Program-made: the position numbers and the translations under genes
Notes under the pieces: generated by a model
The model's input: only the letters and a program-made list of their open reading frames with translations
The model's database searches: none
What the model was told of the DNA's origin: nothing
Source: Candidatus Dormiibacterota bacterium
GTDB lineage: Bacteria; Chloroflexota; Dormibacteria; Dormibacterales; Dormibacteraceae
DNA: 64,000 bases
Direction: 5' to 3'
Assembly: GCA_003169845.1 (NCBI GenBank)
Contig: PNAG01000021.1
Location: forward strand, 124,001 to 188,000
Shown: in pieces, positions 54,308 through 62,528 of the stretch
How the letters are laid out: the number at the start of each line of letters is the position of its first letter
Numbering within the stretch: position 1 is the stretch's first letter

Positions 54308-55984
54308 CTAAGGTCCGACCCTGACCGTGGCGGACCTGAGGCACGTGCCGCCCGTGCTGGGACAGACCGTGACATAGGCGTCCACGAGTGACGCGACCTG
54401 AGCCGGAGTAATGAAGGATTGGGAGTACGAGCCGCCTGTCGGAACAGATGGGCTTCCCGCCAGGAAGGACCGGCCGGCCTGGATGACGTACACGGCCCAG
54501 ATTCCGAAACGGAAGTCGTGGAAGCTGACGGTGAAGCCTCTCGCCTTGGAGATCGCCGGCACCGAAATGTTGGGCGCCGGCGTCGGCGGTGTTGGGCTCG
54601 AAAGCGCGGTCGGTGAGGCCGTTGCAGACGGAGACGGTGTCACGAGGGCGACCGGTTCCAGGACATTCAGGGTTGCCGTCAGGCGGCATGAAGACGCCCA
54701 ACAGACCTGGATGGTATGTCCGCCGATCCCGGCGTCTCGCGGCACGGTGAAGTTCAGGCGCACGTTTCCGCTGGAGTCCGCACGGAACGGGAACACCTGA
54801 ATCGCGCTGTGCAGGCGGATCTCGCCGCTTTGATTGGCCGGAAGGCCGGCTGCGGTCACCAGGACCGAGTTTCCCGCCACTACGGTAGACGGCGTCAACG
54901 ACAGCGCCGGCGGCGGCCGAGTCGCGAGGTAGCCGGCGACTCCGATCACGAGCAGCACGATGAGAACGGTCATCGCCACAGCGATCAGCCCTTTTCGCGA
55001 CTTGGGCTCGACGACCGGCGGCGGCGGCGGCGACGGGTAGGCGACGCCCATGGGATCGTTGGGTTCTTCTGACTCGACATATGAGGGAGCGCTGACGGCG
55101 GGTGCTGCCGGCGATGCGGCGACGGGCGCCATCACCACGGTGCGGGCGGCCGCCGGCTCTGGCCGGCGGGTCAGCGCGGCGCTCAGGGCATCGACCATCG
55201 CGGTGCAGCTTTCCCAGCGCGCGTTGGGGTCCTTCGCCAGGCCGCGCATGATCACGGCGTCGACCCGCGGTCCGAGCGTGCGGTTCCGCGAGCTCGGCGG
55301 CACCGGCTCGCGATGCACGTGTGCGTAGAGCAGCTCCATCAAGCCTTCGCCGTCGAATGGGATCACGCCGGTCAACATCTCGTAAGCGATGGTCGCGAGC
55401 GCGTAGCGGTCTGCGGCCGGCCCGACCCTGGTTCCAGTCACCTGCTCGGGCGCCATGTAGGCGGGCGTCCCGGTGGTCACGCCGGTCATCGACTTCAGCG
55501 ACGAGCCCTGCACCAGCTTGGCGAGGCCGAAGTCCGCGAGGACCGGGCTGTCGTCCTTCTCCAGCAGCACGTTCGCAGGCTTGACGTCCCTGTGCACAAT
55601 CCCGAGCCCGTGCGCGTGGTCGAGGCCGGCGGCGATTCCTCGGAGATACTTGAGGGCCGTGGCCGTGTCGAGGGGTCCGCGGGTCAGCCGGTTCGCGAGG
55701 CTGCCGCCGGGGACGTACTCGATGATCATGTAAGGCACCCCGTCGTGTTCGCCGAAGTCGTAGACGTTGACGATGTTGGGGTGGCGCATCTGGGCGATCG
55801 CCTGCGCCTCGTGGCGGAAGCGCGCGGTGGAGTCAGGATCGGGGGCGATGCCCTGCAGGACCTTGACTGCGCCCGTGCGCTCCAGCTGCACATGGTAGGC
55901 GCGGTAGACGAGACCCATGGCTCCCTGGCCTATGAAGTCCTGGACCTCATATTGACCGAGCTTGGTTCCGGGAGCGATCGGCAC
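54308..55984 (-). CDS. PknB-type transmembrane Ser/Thr protein kinase
   Basis: This 558-residue kinase has an N-terminal Hanks domain (~8-270): the Gly loop IGQGAMGLVYRA, Lys in GAVKVLQG, catalytic HRDVKPANVLL, LADFGLAKL and the activation loop ending GTPAYMAPEQ. A Pro-rich linker and one membrane helix (~335-357) follow. The extracellular part (~360-558) has no PASTA repeats. It has an Ig-like region (LTPSTVVAGNSVLVTAAGLP) and a Ser/Pro/Thr-rich segment. GTG 55984 lies 6 nt after TAATCT. Confidence 0.9.
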   Translation of the reverse strand: MPIAPGTKLGQYEVQDFIGQGAMGLVYRAYHVQLERTGAVKVLQGIAPDPDSTARFRHEAQAIAQMRHPNIVNVYDFGEHDGVPYMIIEYVPGGSLANRLTRGPLDTATALKYLRGIAAGLDHAHGLGIVHRDVKPANVLLEKDDSPVLADFGLAKLVQGSSLKSMTGVTTGTPAYMAPEQVTGTRVGPAADRYALATIAYEMLTGVIPFDGEGLMELLYAHVHREPVPPSSRNRTLGPRVDAVIMRGLAKDPNARWESCTAMVDALSAALTRRPEPAAARTVVMAPVAASPAAPAVSAPSYVESEEPNDPMGVAYPSPPPPPVVEPKSRKGLIAVAMTVLIVLLVIGVAGYLATRPPPALSLTPSTVVAGNSVLVTAAGLPANQSGEIRLHSAIQVFPFRADSSGNVRLNFTVPRDAGIGGHTIQVCWASSCRLTATLNVLEPVALVTPSPSATASPTALSSPTPPTPAPNISVPAISKARGFTVSFHDFRFGIWAVYVIQAGRSFLAGSPSVPTGGSYSQSFITPAQVASLVDAYVTVCPSTGGTCLRSATVRVGP

Positions 55985-55990
55985 GGCCCC

Positions 55991-55996
55991 AGATTA
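55991..55996 (-). promoter_or_regulatory. -10 box (TAATCT) of the kinase gene
   Basis: TAATCT on the minus strand is 6 nt before GTG 55984. No Shine-Dalgarno is seen; the transcript is probably leaderless. Confidence 0.45.
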
Positions 55997-56026
55997 TGAG
56001 GTTCGGTTCCGGCAACCCACTCTGAG

Positions 56027-56782
56027 TTAACCGATCGTTGATTCTTGCTTCCAGCCGCCTCGGCCGCGCCGCCTGACCGCGACCACCCCTGCGAGGATCG
56101 ACAGAGCGATCTCGCCGGACGTGACGGCTCCGAGGTCAAGGCCCACCGGACTCTGGATCCGGGCAATGACCTCCTCGGACACGCCTTTGGCGCGCAGCGC
56201 CTCGAGGTGGTGGCCAGTGTGCCGCCGGCTGCCGACGAGCCCGATGAATCGCGGCTCCTTGGTCAGCAGCGTCTCGAGCGCCGGTACGAGGTCCTCGGCG
56301 TCGTGGTCCGTGTGCACGGCGTAGACCTCGGACCCCAGCGCCCCTGGCAGGTCGGCCAGCCGCGTGATGGCCTCCGGCCAGTGGGCGTCCTTCAGGCGCT
56401 CGGGGCGGGTCTCGACCAGCACGGTTCGAAAACCGAGCTCAGGCGCCCAGCGCAAGAGGGAGCCGGCGACGGGCGTGGCCGCGAAGACGACCAGCGTCGG
56501 TGCGGCGGGGTATGGCTCCACGTACACGTCGATCGACCCAAGGTCGTGGCGGTACGTGCGCAAGGCCGGCGTTCCAGCATCCGCGATTCCAGCAGCGTCC
56601 GCCAGCGCTGCGGCGTCGAACTCGCTGCAGCCGAGCGTGCCCGCGAGGGTGGCCGCGCGCGAGAGGAGGATCTTCGCCCCCGCATGAGACGGCGGCTCCC
56701 CGTTCACCTTGACCACGGTCGCAAGGACGACCTCCTCGCCGCGCGCGATCCGGCCGGCGAGGTCTTCTTCGACCGTGGGCAC
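56027..56782 (-). CDS. XdhC/CoxI-family molybdoenzyme maturation factor
   Basis: This 251-residue protein has the XdhC/CoxI N-terminal domain (EEVVLATVVKVNGEPPSHAG) and a C-terminal Rossmann-like XdhC domain (EPRFIGLVGSRRH, then GLDLGAVTSGEIALSILAGV). Family members bind the molybdenum cofactor, promote its sulfuration and insert it into xanthine-dehydrogenase-type enzymes, including CO dehydrogenases. It follows a cysteine desulfurase by 14 nt. No molybdoenzyme structural gene is in the window. Confidence 0.85.
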   Translation of the reverse strand: MPTVEEDLAGRIARGEEVVLATVVKVNGEPPSHAGAKILLSRAATLAGTLGCSEFDAAALADAAGIADAGTPALRTYRHDLGSIDVYVEPYPAAPTLVVFAATPVAGSLLRWAPELGFRTVLVETRPERLKDAHWPEAITRLADLPGALGSEVYAVHTDHDAEDLVPALETLLTKEPRFIGLVGSRRHTGHHLEALRAKGVSEEVIARIQSPVGLDLGAVTSGEIALSILAGVVAVRRRGRGGWKQESTIG

Positions 56783-56790
56783 CTAGCTTA

Positions 56791-56828
56791 GGCCCCTCAC
56801 CCTGGCCCTCTCCCCGACGGGAGAGGGG
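56791..56828. repeat. REP-like hairpin at the 3' end of the desulfurase gene
   Basis: CCCTCTCCC (56806-56814) and GGGAGAGGG (56819-56827) form a perfect 9-bp stem with loop CGAC, flanked by CCCTCACCCTGG. This CCCTCACCC-CCTCTCCC pattern is a familiar dispersed hairpin in many high-GC genomes. It lies at the stop codon and may also act as a terminator or mRNA stabiliser. Confidence 0.65.
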
Positions 56829-57918
56829 AATGCTGCCGTGCCAGCACCGAGCGGATGATCGCCTCTGCGCTTGAGACGTCTTCGTCGGTCGTGGCGTAGC
56901 CGGTCGTCAGGCGCAGGCTGCCCAGCGCCTCGTCCAGGCTCAAACCCATTGCGAGCAGGACGTGGGACGGATCGAGCGAGCCGGATGCGCACGCGGATCC
57001 GCTCGAAGCCGAGACTCCGGCTAAATCGAAGGCGAGCAGCACGTCTTCCCCCCTACGGTCGGCGAAAGCGCAAGTGGCGAAGTTGGGCAGCCGAGGCTCA
57101 GCGCCGGTTGGGATCCCACCCAGGTCCGCCAGGAGCGCGCGCAGGCCCGCGGCCTGGCGCGCGGCCACGCCCGATCGGAAGGTCCGCTCGCGACCGCAGG
57201 TGTGGAGCGCGGCCGCAATCGCGGTCGCGGCCGCGACATCCTCTCGACCGGCGCGCCGGCCCCATTCCTGCGGGCCCCCATACAAAAGCGGGTCGAGCTT
57301 CACGCCGTCTCTGACGAAGAGGATTCCGCCCCGCCCGGCACCAAGTTTGTGGCCGCTCAGCGAAACGAGGTCCGCCCCATCAGGGATCGGGATCCATCGC
57401 GGACCTGCGCAGGCGTCGACATGCACGATTGCGCCGACCTCATGCGCCCGCGCGATGATCGCGGCCACCGGCTGGATGGAGCCCATCTCGTTGTTGGCCA
57501 GCCCGATCGAGACCAGAGCTGCGGACGAGGGGATAGCGTCGGCGTCAGCCCGACCGGACCCGTCGACTCCTGCCACCTCGACCGCGTGTCCTTCCGACTG
57601 GAGTCGCCTGACCGCGCCCAGCACTGACTGGTGCTCTGCAGCCCACGTGACGACCACTCCGCGTTTCGACAGGCGGCGTGCGGCGCCGAACAGGGCGAGG
57701 TTGACCGACTCTGTGCCTGAGCCTGTGAATGAGATCTCGGTCCGATCCGCGCCCAGGTCCTGTGCCGCGAGATCACGGGCGCGGTCGAGAGCTGCTCGCG
57801 CGGCCCGTCCTTCAGCGTGAGGGCTCGATGGATTTCCCTCGGGCAGATTCAGGAGCGCTTCGCGGACCTCGGGGAGCATAGGCGCGGAGCCCGCGTCGTC
57901 GAGAAAAATGCGGCTCAC
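56797..57918 (-). CDS. Cysteine desulfurase (NifS/IscS class V)
   Basis: This 373-residue PLP enzyme releases sulfur from cysteine as a protein persulfide. It opens FLDDAGSAPMLPEV, has the PLP lysine in SLSGHKLGAGRGGILF and the active Cys in SSGSACASGSLDPSHVL. IscS-type features suggest sulfur-donor use. Being next to the XdhC gene, it may feed molybdenum-cofactor sulfuration. GTG 57918. Its last ~10 codons are formed by a hairpin repeat. Confidence 0.92.
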   Translation of the reverse strand: MSRIFLDDAGSAPMLPEVREALLNLPEGNPSSPHAEGRAARAALDRARDLAAQDLGADRTEISFTGSGTESVNLALFGAARRLSKRGVVVTWAAEHQSVLGAVRRLQSEGHAVEVAGVDGSGRADADAIPSSAALVSIGLANNEMGSIQPVAAIIARAHEVGAIVHVDACAGPRWIPIPDGADLVSLSGHKLGAGRGGILFVRDGVKLDPLLYGGPQEWGRRAGREDVAAATAIAAALHTCGRERTFRSGVAARQAAGLRALLADLGGIPTGAEPRLPNFATCAFADRRGEDVLLAFDLAGVSASSGSACASGSLDPSHVLLAMGLSLDEALGSLRLTTGYATTDEDVSSAEAIIRSVLARQHSPLPSGRGPG

Positions 57919-57934
57919 CGCACGTATGCGGCGA

Positions 57935-58279
57935 TCAGCCGCGGCTGTGGTCCGGCTGCTGGATGAGCTGTGTGAGCGTGCCCTGGAAGCTCTTCAGGTA
58001 GAGGTGGAGATCGATGATCTCATCGACGGTGATCGGCTCGGCCGCCACCACCGGTTCCAACTCGGGCTCGGGAGCGACCTTTTCGATCTCCTCGACCGCG
58101 GCGCCGGCGATTGCCAGCACGACGATGAACGTGACCTGGCACTGCACGCACGTGACCTGCAGGTGGAAGCGCTCCTCCTCGTGGCTGAGGACCTGGACGT
58201 CGCAACCTTTGAGGCTGCGTCCGCAGACCGGGCAGTTGTAGAACCGGGCACGGTCGCGGATGAACTCGATGATGCCCAT
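57935..58279 (-). CDS. Small zinc-ribbon protein, function unknown
   Basis: This 114-residue protein has two CxxC pairs, CPVCGRSLKGCDV near residue 16 and VTCVQCQVTF near 44, forming a probable zinc ribbon. An acidic Val/Glu-rich linker and a helical end (TVDEIIDLHLYLKSFQGTL) follow. It starts at ATG 58279 and ends 16 nt before the cysteine desulfurase, so the two are likely co-transcribed. I do not recognise the family; the domain order suggests protein-protein contact. Confidence 0.65.
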   Translation of the reverse strand: MGIIEFIRDRARFYNCPVCGRSLKGCDVQVLSHEEERFHLQVTCVQCQVTFIVVLAIAGAAVEEIEKVAPEPELEPVVAAEPITVDEIIDLHLYLKSFQGTLTQLIQQPDHSRG

Positions 58280-58320
58280 CGCTGGCCCATATTACGCTCC
58301 GCGAATTCCCCGAGGAGCGG

Positions 58321-58593
58321 TTAGCGCCGGCCCTCGATGCACGTGCAGCCGGCCGGCCCGACCGTCGCCGAGTGAATCGTGCCGGCGGGCAGCACCATGC
58401 GGTCTCCAGCATTCAGCTCGAGCCGCCTTCCTTCGCCTTCCAGCACGAACGCGATCGATCCATCGACGCAGTACAGGACCTTCTCGTAAGAGTGGCTGTG
58501 TGGAGCGTAGCGATCCCCGGGCCCGTTCGACCACGAGTAGCAGCCGGTCGCCTCATCGCGCAGCCGGGTCATCAGATCTTCTTGCGTGGCCAC
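58321..58593 (-). CDS. Small cupin-domain protein
   Basis: This 90-residue single cupin has the metal motif in YAPHSHSYEKVLYCVDG (HxH and Glu) and the second motif LNAGDRMVLPAGTIHSATVG with its His. The function is unknown: small cupins include sugar isomerases, dioxygenases and sensors. GTG 58593 is divergent from the Mut7-C gene. Its C-terminus has two Cys (GCTCIEG). Confidence 0.85.
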   Translation of the reverse strand: MATQEDLMTRLRDEATGCYSWSNGPGDRYAPHSHSYEKVLYCVDGSIAFVLEGEGRRLELNAGDRMVLPAGTIHSATVGPAGCTCIEGRR

Positions 58594-58603
58594 GGATCGA
58601 TTC

Positions 58604-58609
58604 TAAGAT
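58604..58609 (+). promoter_or_regulatory. -10 box (TAAGAT) of Mut7-C/larB
   Basis: TAAGAT is 7 nt before GTG 58617. TTGCGT (58582-58587) stands 16 bp upstream as a possible -35. The predicted mRNA is leaderless. Confidence 0.5.
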
Positions 58610-58616
58610 TGGATCG

Positions 58617-59078
58617 GTGAAACCCCGGTTCCTGGCCGACTGCAACGTTGGGCGGCTCGCGCGCTGGCTGCGCGCGCTTGGATACGACGCGTCCTACCAC
58701 GCTCGCATCGGCGACGCGGAGCTCGTCGGCGAGGCGGCAGCGGAGAGCCGAGTTCTGCTCACGCGCGATCGCGACCTCACGAAGCGTCGTGTGATCCAGA
58801 CCGGCGTTGTGCGGGCGATTCTTATCCGCGACGACGACGTGACAAAGCAACTGCGCCAGGTTTTTGCGGAGCTCGAGCTCGAGCTCAAAGAGGCCCTCAC
58901 GAGGTGCATCGAGTGCAACTCCGCGCTGGAGTCGCGGGTCCCTGCGACGGTGGCGGAGCGGGTGCCTCCGTACGTGCGCCGCACTCAATCCCGCTACTCG
59001 GAGTGCCCCGAATGCGGGCGGATCTACTGGGCCGGAACCCACTGGCAGCGGATGCGCGAGGTCCTCGCCGGCCTGTGA
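58617..59078 (+). CDS. Mut7-C (DUF82) RNase-like domain protein
   Basis: This 153-residue protein matches Mut7-C: the PIN-like start KPRFLADCNVGRLARWLRAL, with conserved Asp and Arg, then the LLTRDRDLTKR segment. A C-terminal zinc ribbon carries CIECN and CPECGRIYWAGTHW. Mut7-C proteins are putative RNases. The start is GTG 58617, and the stop overlaps larB (GTGA). Confidence 0.88.
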   Translation: MKPRFLADCNVGRLARWLRALGYDASYHARIGDAELVGEAAAESRVLLTRDRDLTKRRVIQTGVVRAILIRDDDVTKQLRQVFAELELELKEALTRCIECNSALESRVPATVAERVPPYVRRTQSRYSECPECGRIYWAGTHWQRMREVLAGL

Positions 59079-60016
59079 GGGACGTTCTGCGCCGTCTGGT
59101 CGCGGGCGAGATCACCGAGGAGGAAGCCGTATCCGAGCTGCGCCGGGTTCAGCTCGAGGAGCTTGGCGGTCGGGCGCGTCTCGATCTCGGCCGGTTCTTG
59201 CGTCGCGGCATCCCCGAGGTCGTCCTGGCCACGGGGAAGACCCCGACCGACGCTGCGCGCCTGGCTGTCGCGATGGCCGAGCGGCAGGGCCAAGGTCTGA
59301 TCAGCCGCATGACTGCGGAGCATCAAGCCGGGCTGCGTGACCTGGCGTCCGTCGCAGGTATGCAGGTGATCGCCTATGCCTCGTCCGCGCGCGTGACTCG
59401 CCCTGGATTCGAGCCCGAGCCCACCGGTGGAAAAGTAGGGATCCTCACCGCCGGCACGTCAGACCTCCCTGCCGCCGAGGAGGCGAAGATGGTCGTGGAA
59501 GCGTGCGGCCTGGAGGTCAGGCTAGACGCTGATCTCGGTGTCGCCGGCCTGCATCGATTCGTCGGTCCGCTGGCGTCGACGCTCGAGTGGGGATGCGACG
59601 TCATCATCGTCGCCGCCGGAATGGATGGGGTGCTGCCGGGTCTCGTCTCCGGCCTAATCGACGTGCCGGTGATCGGCCTTCCCGTCTCGACCGGCTACGG
59701 GCGAGGGGGCGCGGGCGAGGCGGCGCTCACGACGATGCTCCAGTCATGCTCGACGGGTCTGGTTGTGGTGAACATCGACAACGGCGTCGGCGCGGGCGCC
59801 GCGGCGGTGCTCATCGCTCAGCGCCGCCTTCGCGGACGCAGCACTGCCAGCACCGCGAAGGCCAGCGCGCCCACGACCAGCAAACCAAACAGCGCGGCCG
59901 CGAAGATCCACGACACTTCAGGTCCGCCAGGTATGGCGAAGAGCAGCGCGAGGACCAGCACCGCGAGCAGCACACCGGCCAAAAGCCACGGAAAGCCGCG
60001 CCGGCGCCTGCCGTAG
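59075..60016 (+). CDS. larB: LarB, nickel-pincer cofactor synthesis carboxylase, with extended tail
   Basis: LarB carboxylates and hydrolyses nicotinic acid adenine dinucleotide to start the lactate-racemase nickel-pincer cofactor. The AIR-carboxylase-like core has VGILTAGTSDLPAAEEA, VIIVAAGMDGVLPGLV, VPVIGLPVSTGYG and VVNIDNGVGAG. The usual family end is near residue 250. Here the frame continues about 60 residues (RRLRGRSTASTAKASAPTTS and on), lying antisense to a small membrane-protein gene. larC and larE are not in the window. Confidence 0.85.
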   Translation: MRDVLRRLVAGEITEEEAVSELRRVQLEELGGRARLDLGRFLRRGIPEVVLATGKTPTDAARLAVAMAERQGQGLISRMTAEHQAGLRDLASVAGMQVIAYASSARVTRPGFEPEPTGGKVGILTAGTSDLPAAEEAKMVVEACGLEVRLDADLGVAGLHRFVGPLASTLEWGCDVIIVAAGMDGVLPGLVSGLIDVPVIGLPVSTGYGRGGAGEAALTTMLQSCSTGLVVVNIDNGVGAGAAAVLIAQRRLRGRSTASTAKASAPTTSKPNSAAAKIHDTSGPPGMAKSSARTSTASSTPAKSHGKPRRRLP

Positions 60017-60060
60017 AACAGCATCCATAGCGAGCCCGGTCGCTTCCTGGGCACGTTCAC
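59818..60060 (-). CDS. Small membrane protein, function unknown
   Basis: This 80-residue protein has a basic N-terminus, then two clear membrane helices (LLAGVLLAVLVLALLFAI and SWIFAAALFGLLVVGALAFA) and an Arg tail. Its GTG start overlaps the HAD-gene stop (GTGA), which supports it as a real gene. Its whole 3' part lies opposite the larB tail. No family was recognised. Confidence 0.65.
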   Translation of the reverse strand: MNVPRKRPGSLWMLFYGRRRRGFPWLLAGVLLAVLVLALLFAIPGGPEVSWIFAAALFGLLVVGALAFAVLAVLRPRRRR

Positions 60061-60764
60061 AGCAGCCGCGGCAGATCGCTGAGCGATGAGATCGTCGGCA
60101 CCCCGTCGGGCGGGGCTGCATCGGCGTGTGCAGTGAAGATCACGGCCCGCATGCCGAGTGCTCGCGGGCCCTCGTAATCCTCGCGGACGCGGTCGCCCAC
60201 GAACAGCGTGTGACTTGCGTCAACGCCGATCGCGTCCAGAGCCGCCCGGTACATCTCAGGCGCCGGCTTGCGGCGCCCGACCTCGCTCGAAAATACGATT
60301 GCATCGACCTTCTCTCCGACTCCGTTCGTGTCCACCTGGCGGCGCATCATCTCAGGCGGAAAGGGAGCGTTGGAGCAGACCCCGCACTTGATCCCGTGCG
60401 CGCCGAGCCACGACAGGATCTGAAGCGCGTCGGGGTCGAGCCTGACGGAGCGGTCCCAGCAGAGCTGCTCGGCGTCGAGGATGTCGTGCAGCAGGCCGTC
60501 GGGCAAACTAATCCCGGCTTTCGCCCACGCCTCGCGGAAGACGTTCATGTAATCCACCTCGTCTTCGCTCATGCTGCCGACGATCTTCTCGAGCGGCAGG
60601 AGAATGTCTGACAGGATTGCCTCCGCCTCGGGCGCAGGGGCGCCGAGGGCGGATTCAATGCGTGGGCGAAGGCTGCGCATGACCTCGAGCAGCGCCTCGG
60701 TCGGATAGTCGAACGTGACCAGCGTCCGCCCGTAGTCGAACAGCACCCCTTGCGTTAACCCCAC
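60057..60764 (-). CDS. HAD-superfamily hydrolase
   Basis: This ~235-residue hydrolase has motif I VLFDYGRTL (nucleophile Asp, with Gly where the second Asp usually sits), a helical cap, motif II in CGVCSNAPF, motif III with SSEVGRRKPAPEMYRAAL and motif IV FVGDRVREDYEG. The second motif I Asp is absent, as in some phosphatase-like HADs. The frame is open to 60824; GTG 60764 fits the family start better. It overlaps the small membrane gene. Confidence 0.88.
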   Translation of the reverse strand: MGLTQGVLFDYGRTLVTFDYPTEALLEVMRSLRPRIESALGAPAPEAEAILSDILLPLEKIVGSMSEDEVDYMNVFREAWAKAGISLPDGLLHDILDAEQLCWDRSVRLDPDALQILSWLGAHGIKCGVCSNAPFPPEMMRRQVDTNGVGEKVDAIVFSSEVGRRKPAPEMYRAALDAIGVDASHTLFVGDRVREDYEGPRALGMRAVIFTAHADAAPPDGVPTISSLSDLPRLL

Positions 60765-60835
60765 GAACTCCGAGCCTTCGGCGTGACTTCGCGTTGACCC
60801 CCTTTTAATATCGGGCATCCGCATATCCTGATCGG

Positions 60836-61366
60836 GTGGCGAAACCCCTCACGCACCTTGACAGTAAGGGAGCAGCGCGAATGGTCGATGTTGCCGACAA
60901 GAGCTCGACGGTTCGCGAGGCGCTGGCCGAGTGCGTCGTGCGTATGGCGCCTGCCACGCTGCGGGCTGTCAGACAAGGGACAGCCAAGGGCGATGCGATC
61001 CAGGTCGCCCGGGTGGCTGGGATCATGGCCGCGAAGCGGACTCCGGACCTGATCCCGCTCTGCCACCCGCTCCCCCTCAGCAGCGTCGCGGTCGACTTCA
61101 AATTCGTGACCGGCGGCGTGCGCGTGCTGGCGCGGGCGCGGGTCACAGGCCAGACCGGTGTCGAGATGGAAGCCCTCACGGCGGCTGCGGTCGCGGGACT
61201 CACCCTGATCGACATGACCAAGGGAATTGAAAAAGGCGTGTACCTCGAAACGGTCCGTCTGCTCGAGAAGTCCGGCGGCCGCTCCGGGACGTGGAAACGC
61301 GAAACGAAGTCCCAGTCCCCTCACCGGCGCTCTGCGCCACCTCCTCGGCGAGCGGGGAGGATATGA
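60836..61366 (+). CDS. moaC: Cyclic pyranopterin monophosphate synthase MoaC
   Basis: MoaC makes cyclic pyranopterin monophosphate for the molybdenum cofactor. The protein has [55 protein letters not shown] and [16 protein letters not shown] 60836 is the start. A tail of ~20 residues after the core is rich in Ser/Arg, overlapping the next gene (ATGA). Confidence 0.95.
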   Translation: MAKPLTHLDSKGAARMVDVADKSSTVREALAECVVRMAPATLRAVRQGTAKGDAIQVARVAGIMAAKRTPDLIPLCHPLPLSSVAVDFKFVTGGVRVLARARVTGQTGVEMEALTAAAVAGLTLIDMTKGIEKGVYLETVRLLEKSGGRSGTWKRETKSQSPHRRSAPPPRRAGRI

Positions 61367-61842
61367 GCAAGGTCCACGTCATCACCGTCAGCGATCGGGC
61401 GTCGGCAGGCAAGATGGCTGACGAGAGCGGCCCGGCGCTGGTGCGAATCCTGGAGCGCGACCGGTTCGAGGTCTTGGGACCCGAGGTGGTGCCCGACAAC
61501 CAGGACCGGATCGCCGAGGCCATCGTCGCCGCAGCCGCCAACGGCGCCGACGTGGTGGTAACGACAGGTGGCACCGGCCTCGGTCCTCGCGACGTGACGC
61601 CGCAGGCGACCTCGTCGGTCATCGACTTCGAGGTGCCCGGCGTCGGAGAGGCGATGCGGCGCGCGGGTGCGGGGAGCACCCCGATGGCAGCGCTCTCGCG
61701 CGGGATGGCGGGGGTGCGCGGGCACACGCTTGTCATCAACGTGCCCGGCAGCATCAAGGGCGCGACCGAGTCTCTCGAGGCAGTGATGCCCGTGCTGGAG
61801 CACGCCATCCGCCTTCTGCACGGCGACACCCATCACGCTTGA
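61363..61842 (+). CDS. moaB: MoaB/Mog-type molybdopterin adenylyltransferase
   Basis: This 159-residue protein has the family motifs [39 protein letters not shown] and [17 protein letters not shown]. It adenylates molybdopterin before molybdenum insertion. The ATG at 61363, after GGGGAGG, overlaps the moaC stop. It overlaps pxpA in turn (TTGA). Confidence 0.93.
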   Translation: MSKVHVITVSDRASAGKMADESGPALVRILERDRFEVLGPEVVPDNQDRIAEAIVAAAANGADVVVTTGGTGLGPRDVTPQATSSVIDFEVPGVGEAMRRAGAGSTPMAALSRGMAGVRGHTLVINVPGSIKGATESLEAVMPVLEHAIRLLHGDTHHA

Positions 61843-62528
61843 ACCTCAACGCCGACCTCGGGGAAGGAGCCGGTGAGGACGAGGCGATCCTTCACCAGGT
61901 CGACAGCGCGTGCGTCGCATGCGGCGTCCACGCCGGCTCCGCGTCGATCAGCATCGCCACCGTGTCACGAAGTCGCGCGCTCGGGGTCGAGGTGGGCGCG
62001 CATCCCGGATATGACGACCGTCCCAACTTCGGCCGCGTCGAGGTGCCCATGTCCGTCAAGGAGATCGAGTCGCTGGTCGCGTTCCAGGTCGCGAGCCTGG
62101 CGGCGATCGGTCCCCTTGCTTTCGTCAAGGCGCACGGAGCTCTCTACCACCACTGCCAACACGACCGAGCCGCAGCGGATGCGCTGGCCCGGGTGGCGAG
62201 GCATCACGGCGCCGGACTGGTCGGCCAGCCCGGATTTGAGATCGTAGCCGCTGCGGAGCGGGCGGGCATCCCGGCGTACCGAGAAGGATTCGCCGATCGC
62301 AGGGTGCTGCCGGACGGCACCCTCGCACCGCGCCGCGAACCCGGATCCATGCTCCAGCCTGAGCGCGCTGTCGAGCAGGCGGTGCGCATGGCCCGCAGCG
62401 GGCAGTACGACACGATCTGCATTCACGGCGACACGCCCGGCGCGGCGGCGGTCGCGGCGGCAGTGCGGCAGGCGCTCGACTCAGCCGGGATTGCCACGGG
62501 CCCGCTGGCCACGCGGATCGCACGGTGA
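61839..62528 (+). CDS. pxpA: 5-oxoprolinase subunit A (LamB/YcsF family)
   Basis: PxpA acts with PxpB and PxpC to open 5-oxoproline. The 229-residue protein opens [17 protein letters not shown] and keeps ACGVHAG, GAHPGYDD, FVKAHGALYHH, GFADRRVLPDGTLAPRR and ICIHGDTPGA. The start is TTG 61839, overlapping the moaB stop. pxpB and pxpC are not adjacent, which is unusual for this trio. Confidence 0.9.
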   Translation: MNLNADLGEGAGEDEAILHQVDSACVACGVHAGSASISIATVSRSRALGVEVGAHPGYDDRPNFGRVEVPMSVKEIESLVAFQVASLAAIGPLAFVKAHGALYHHCQHDRAAADALARVARHHGAGLVGQPGFEIVAAAERAGIPAYREGFADRRVLPDGTLAPRREPGSMLQPERAVEQAVRMARSGQYDTICIHGDTPGAAAVAAAVRQALDSAGIATGPLATRIAR

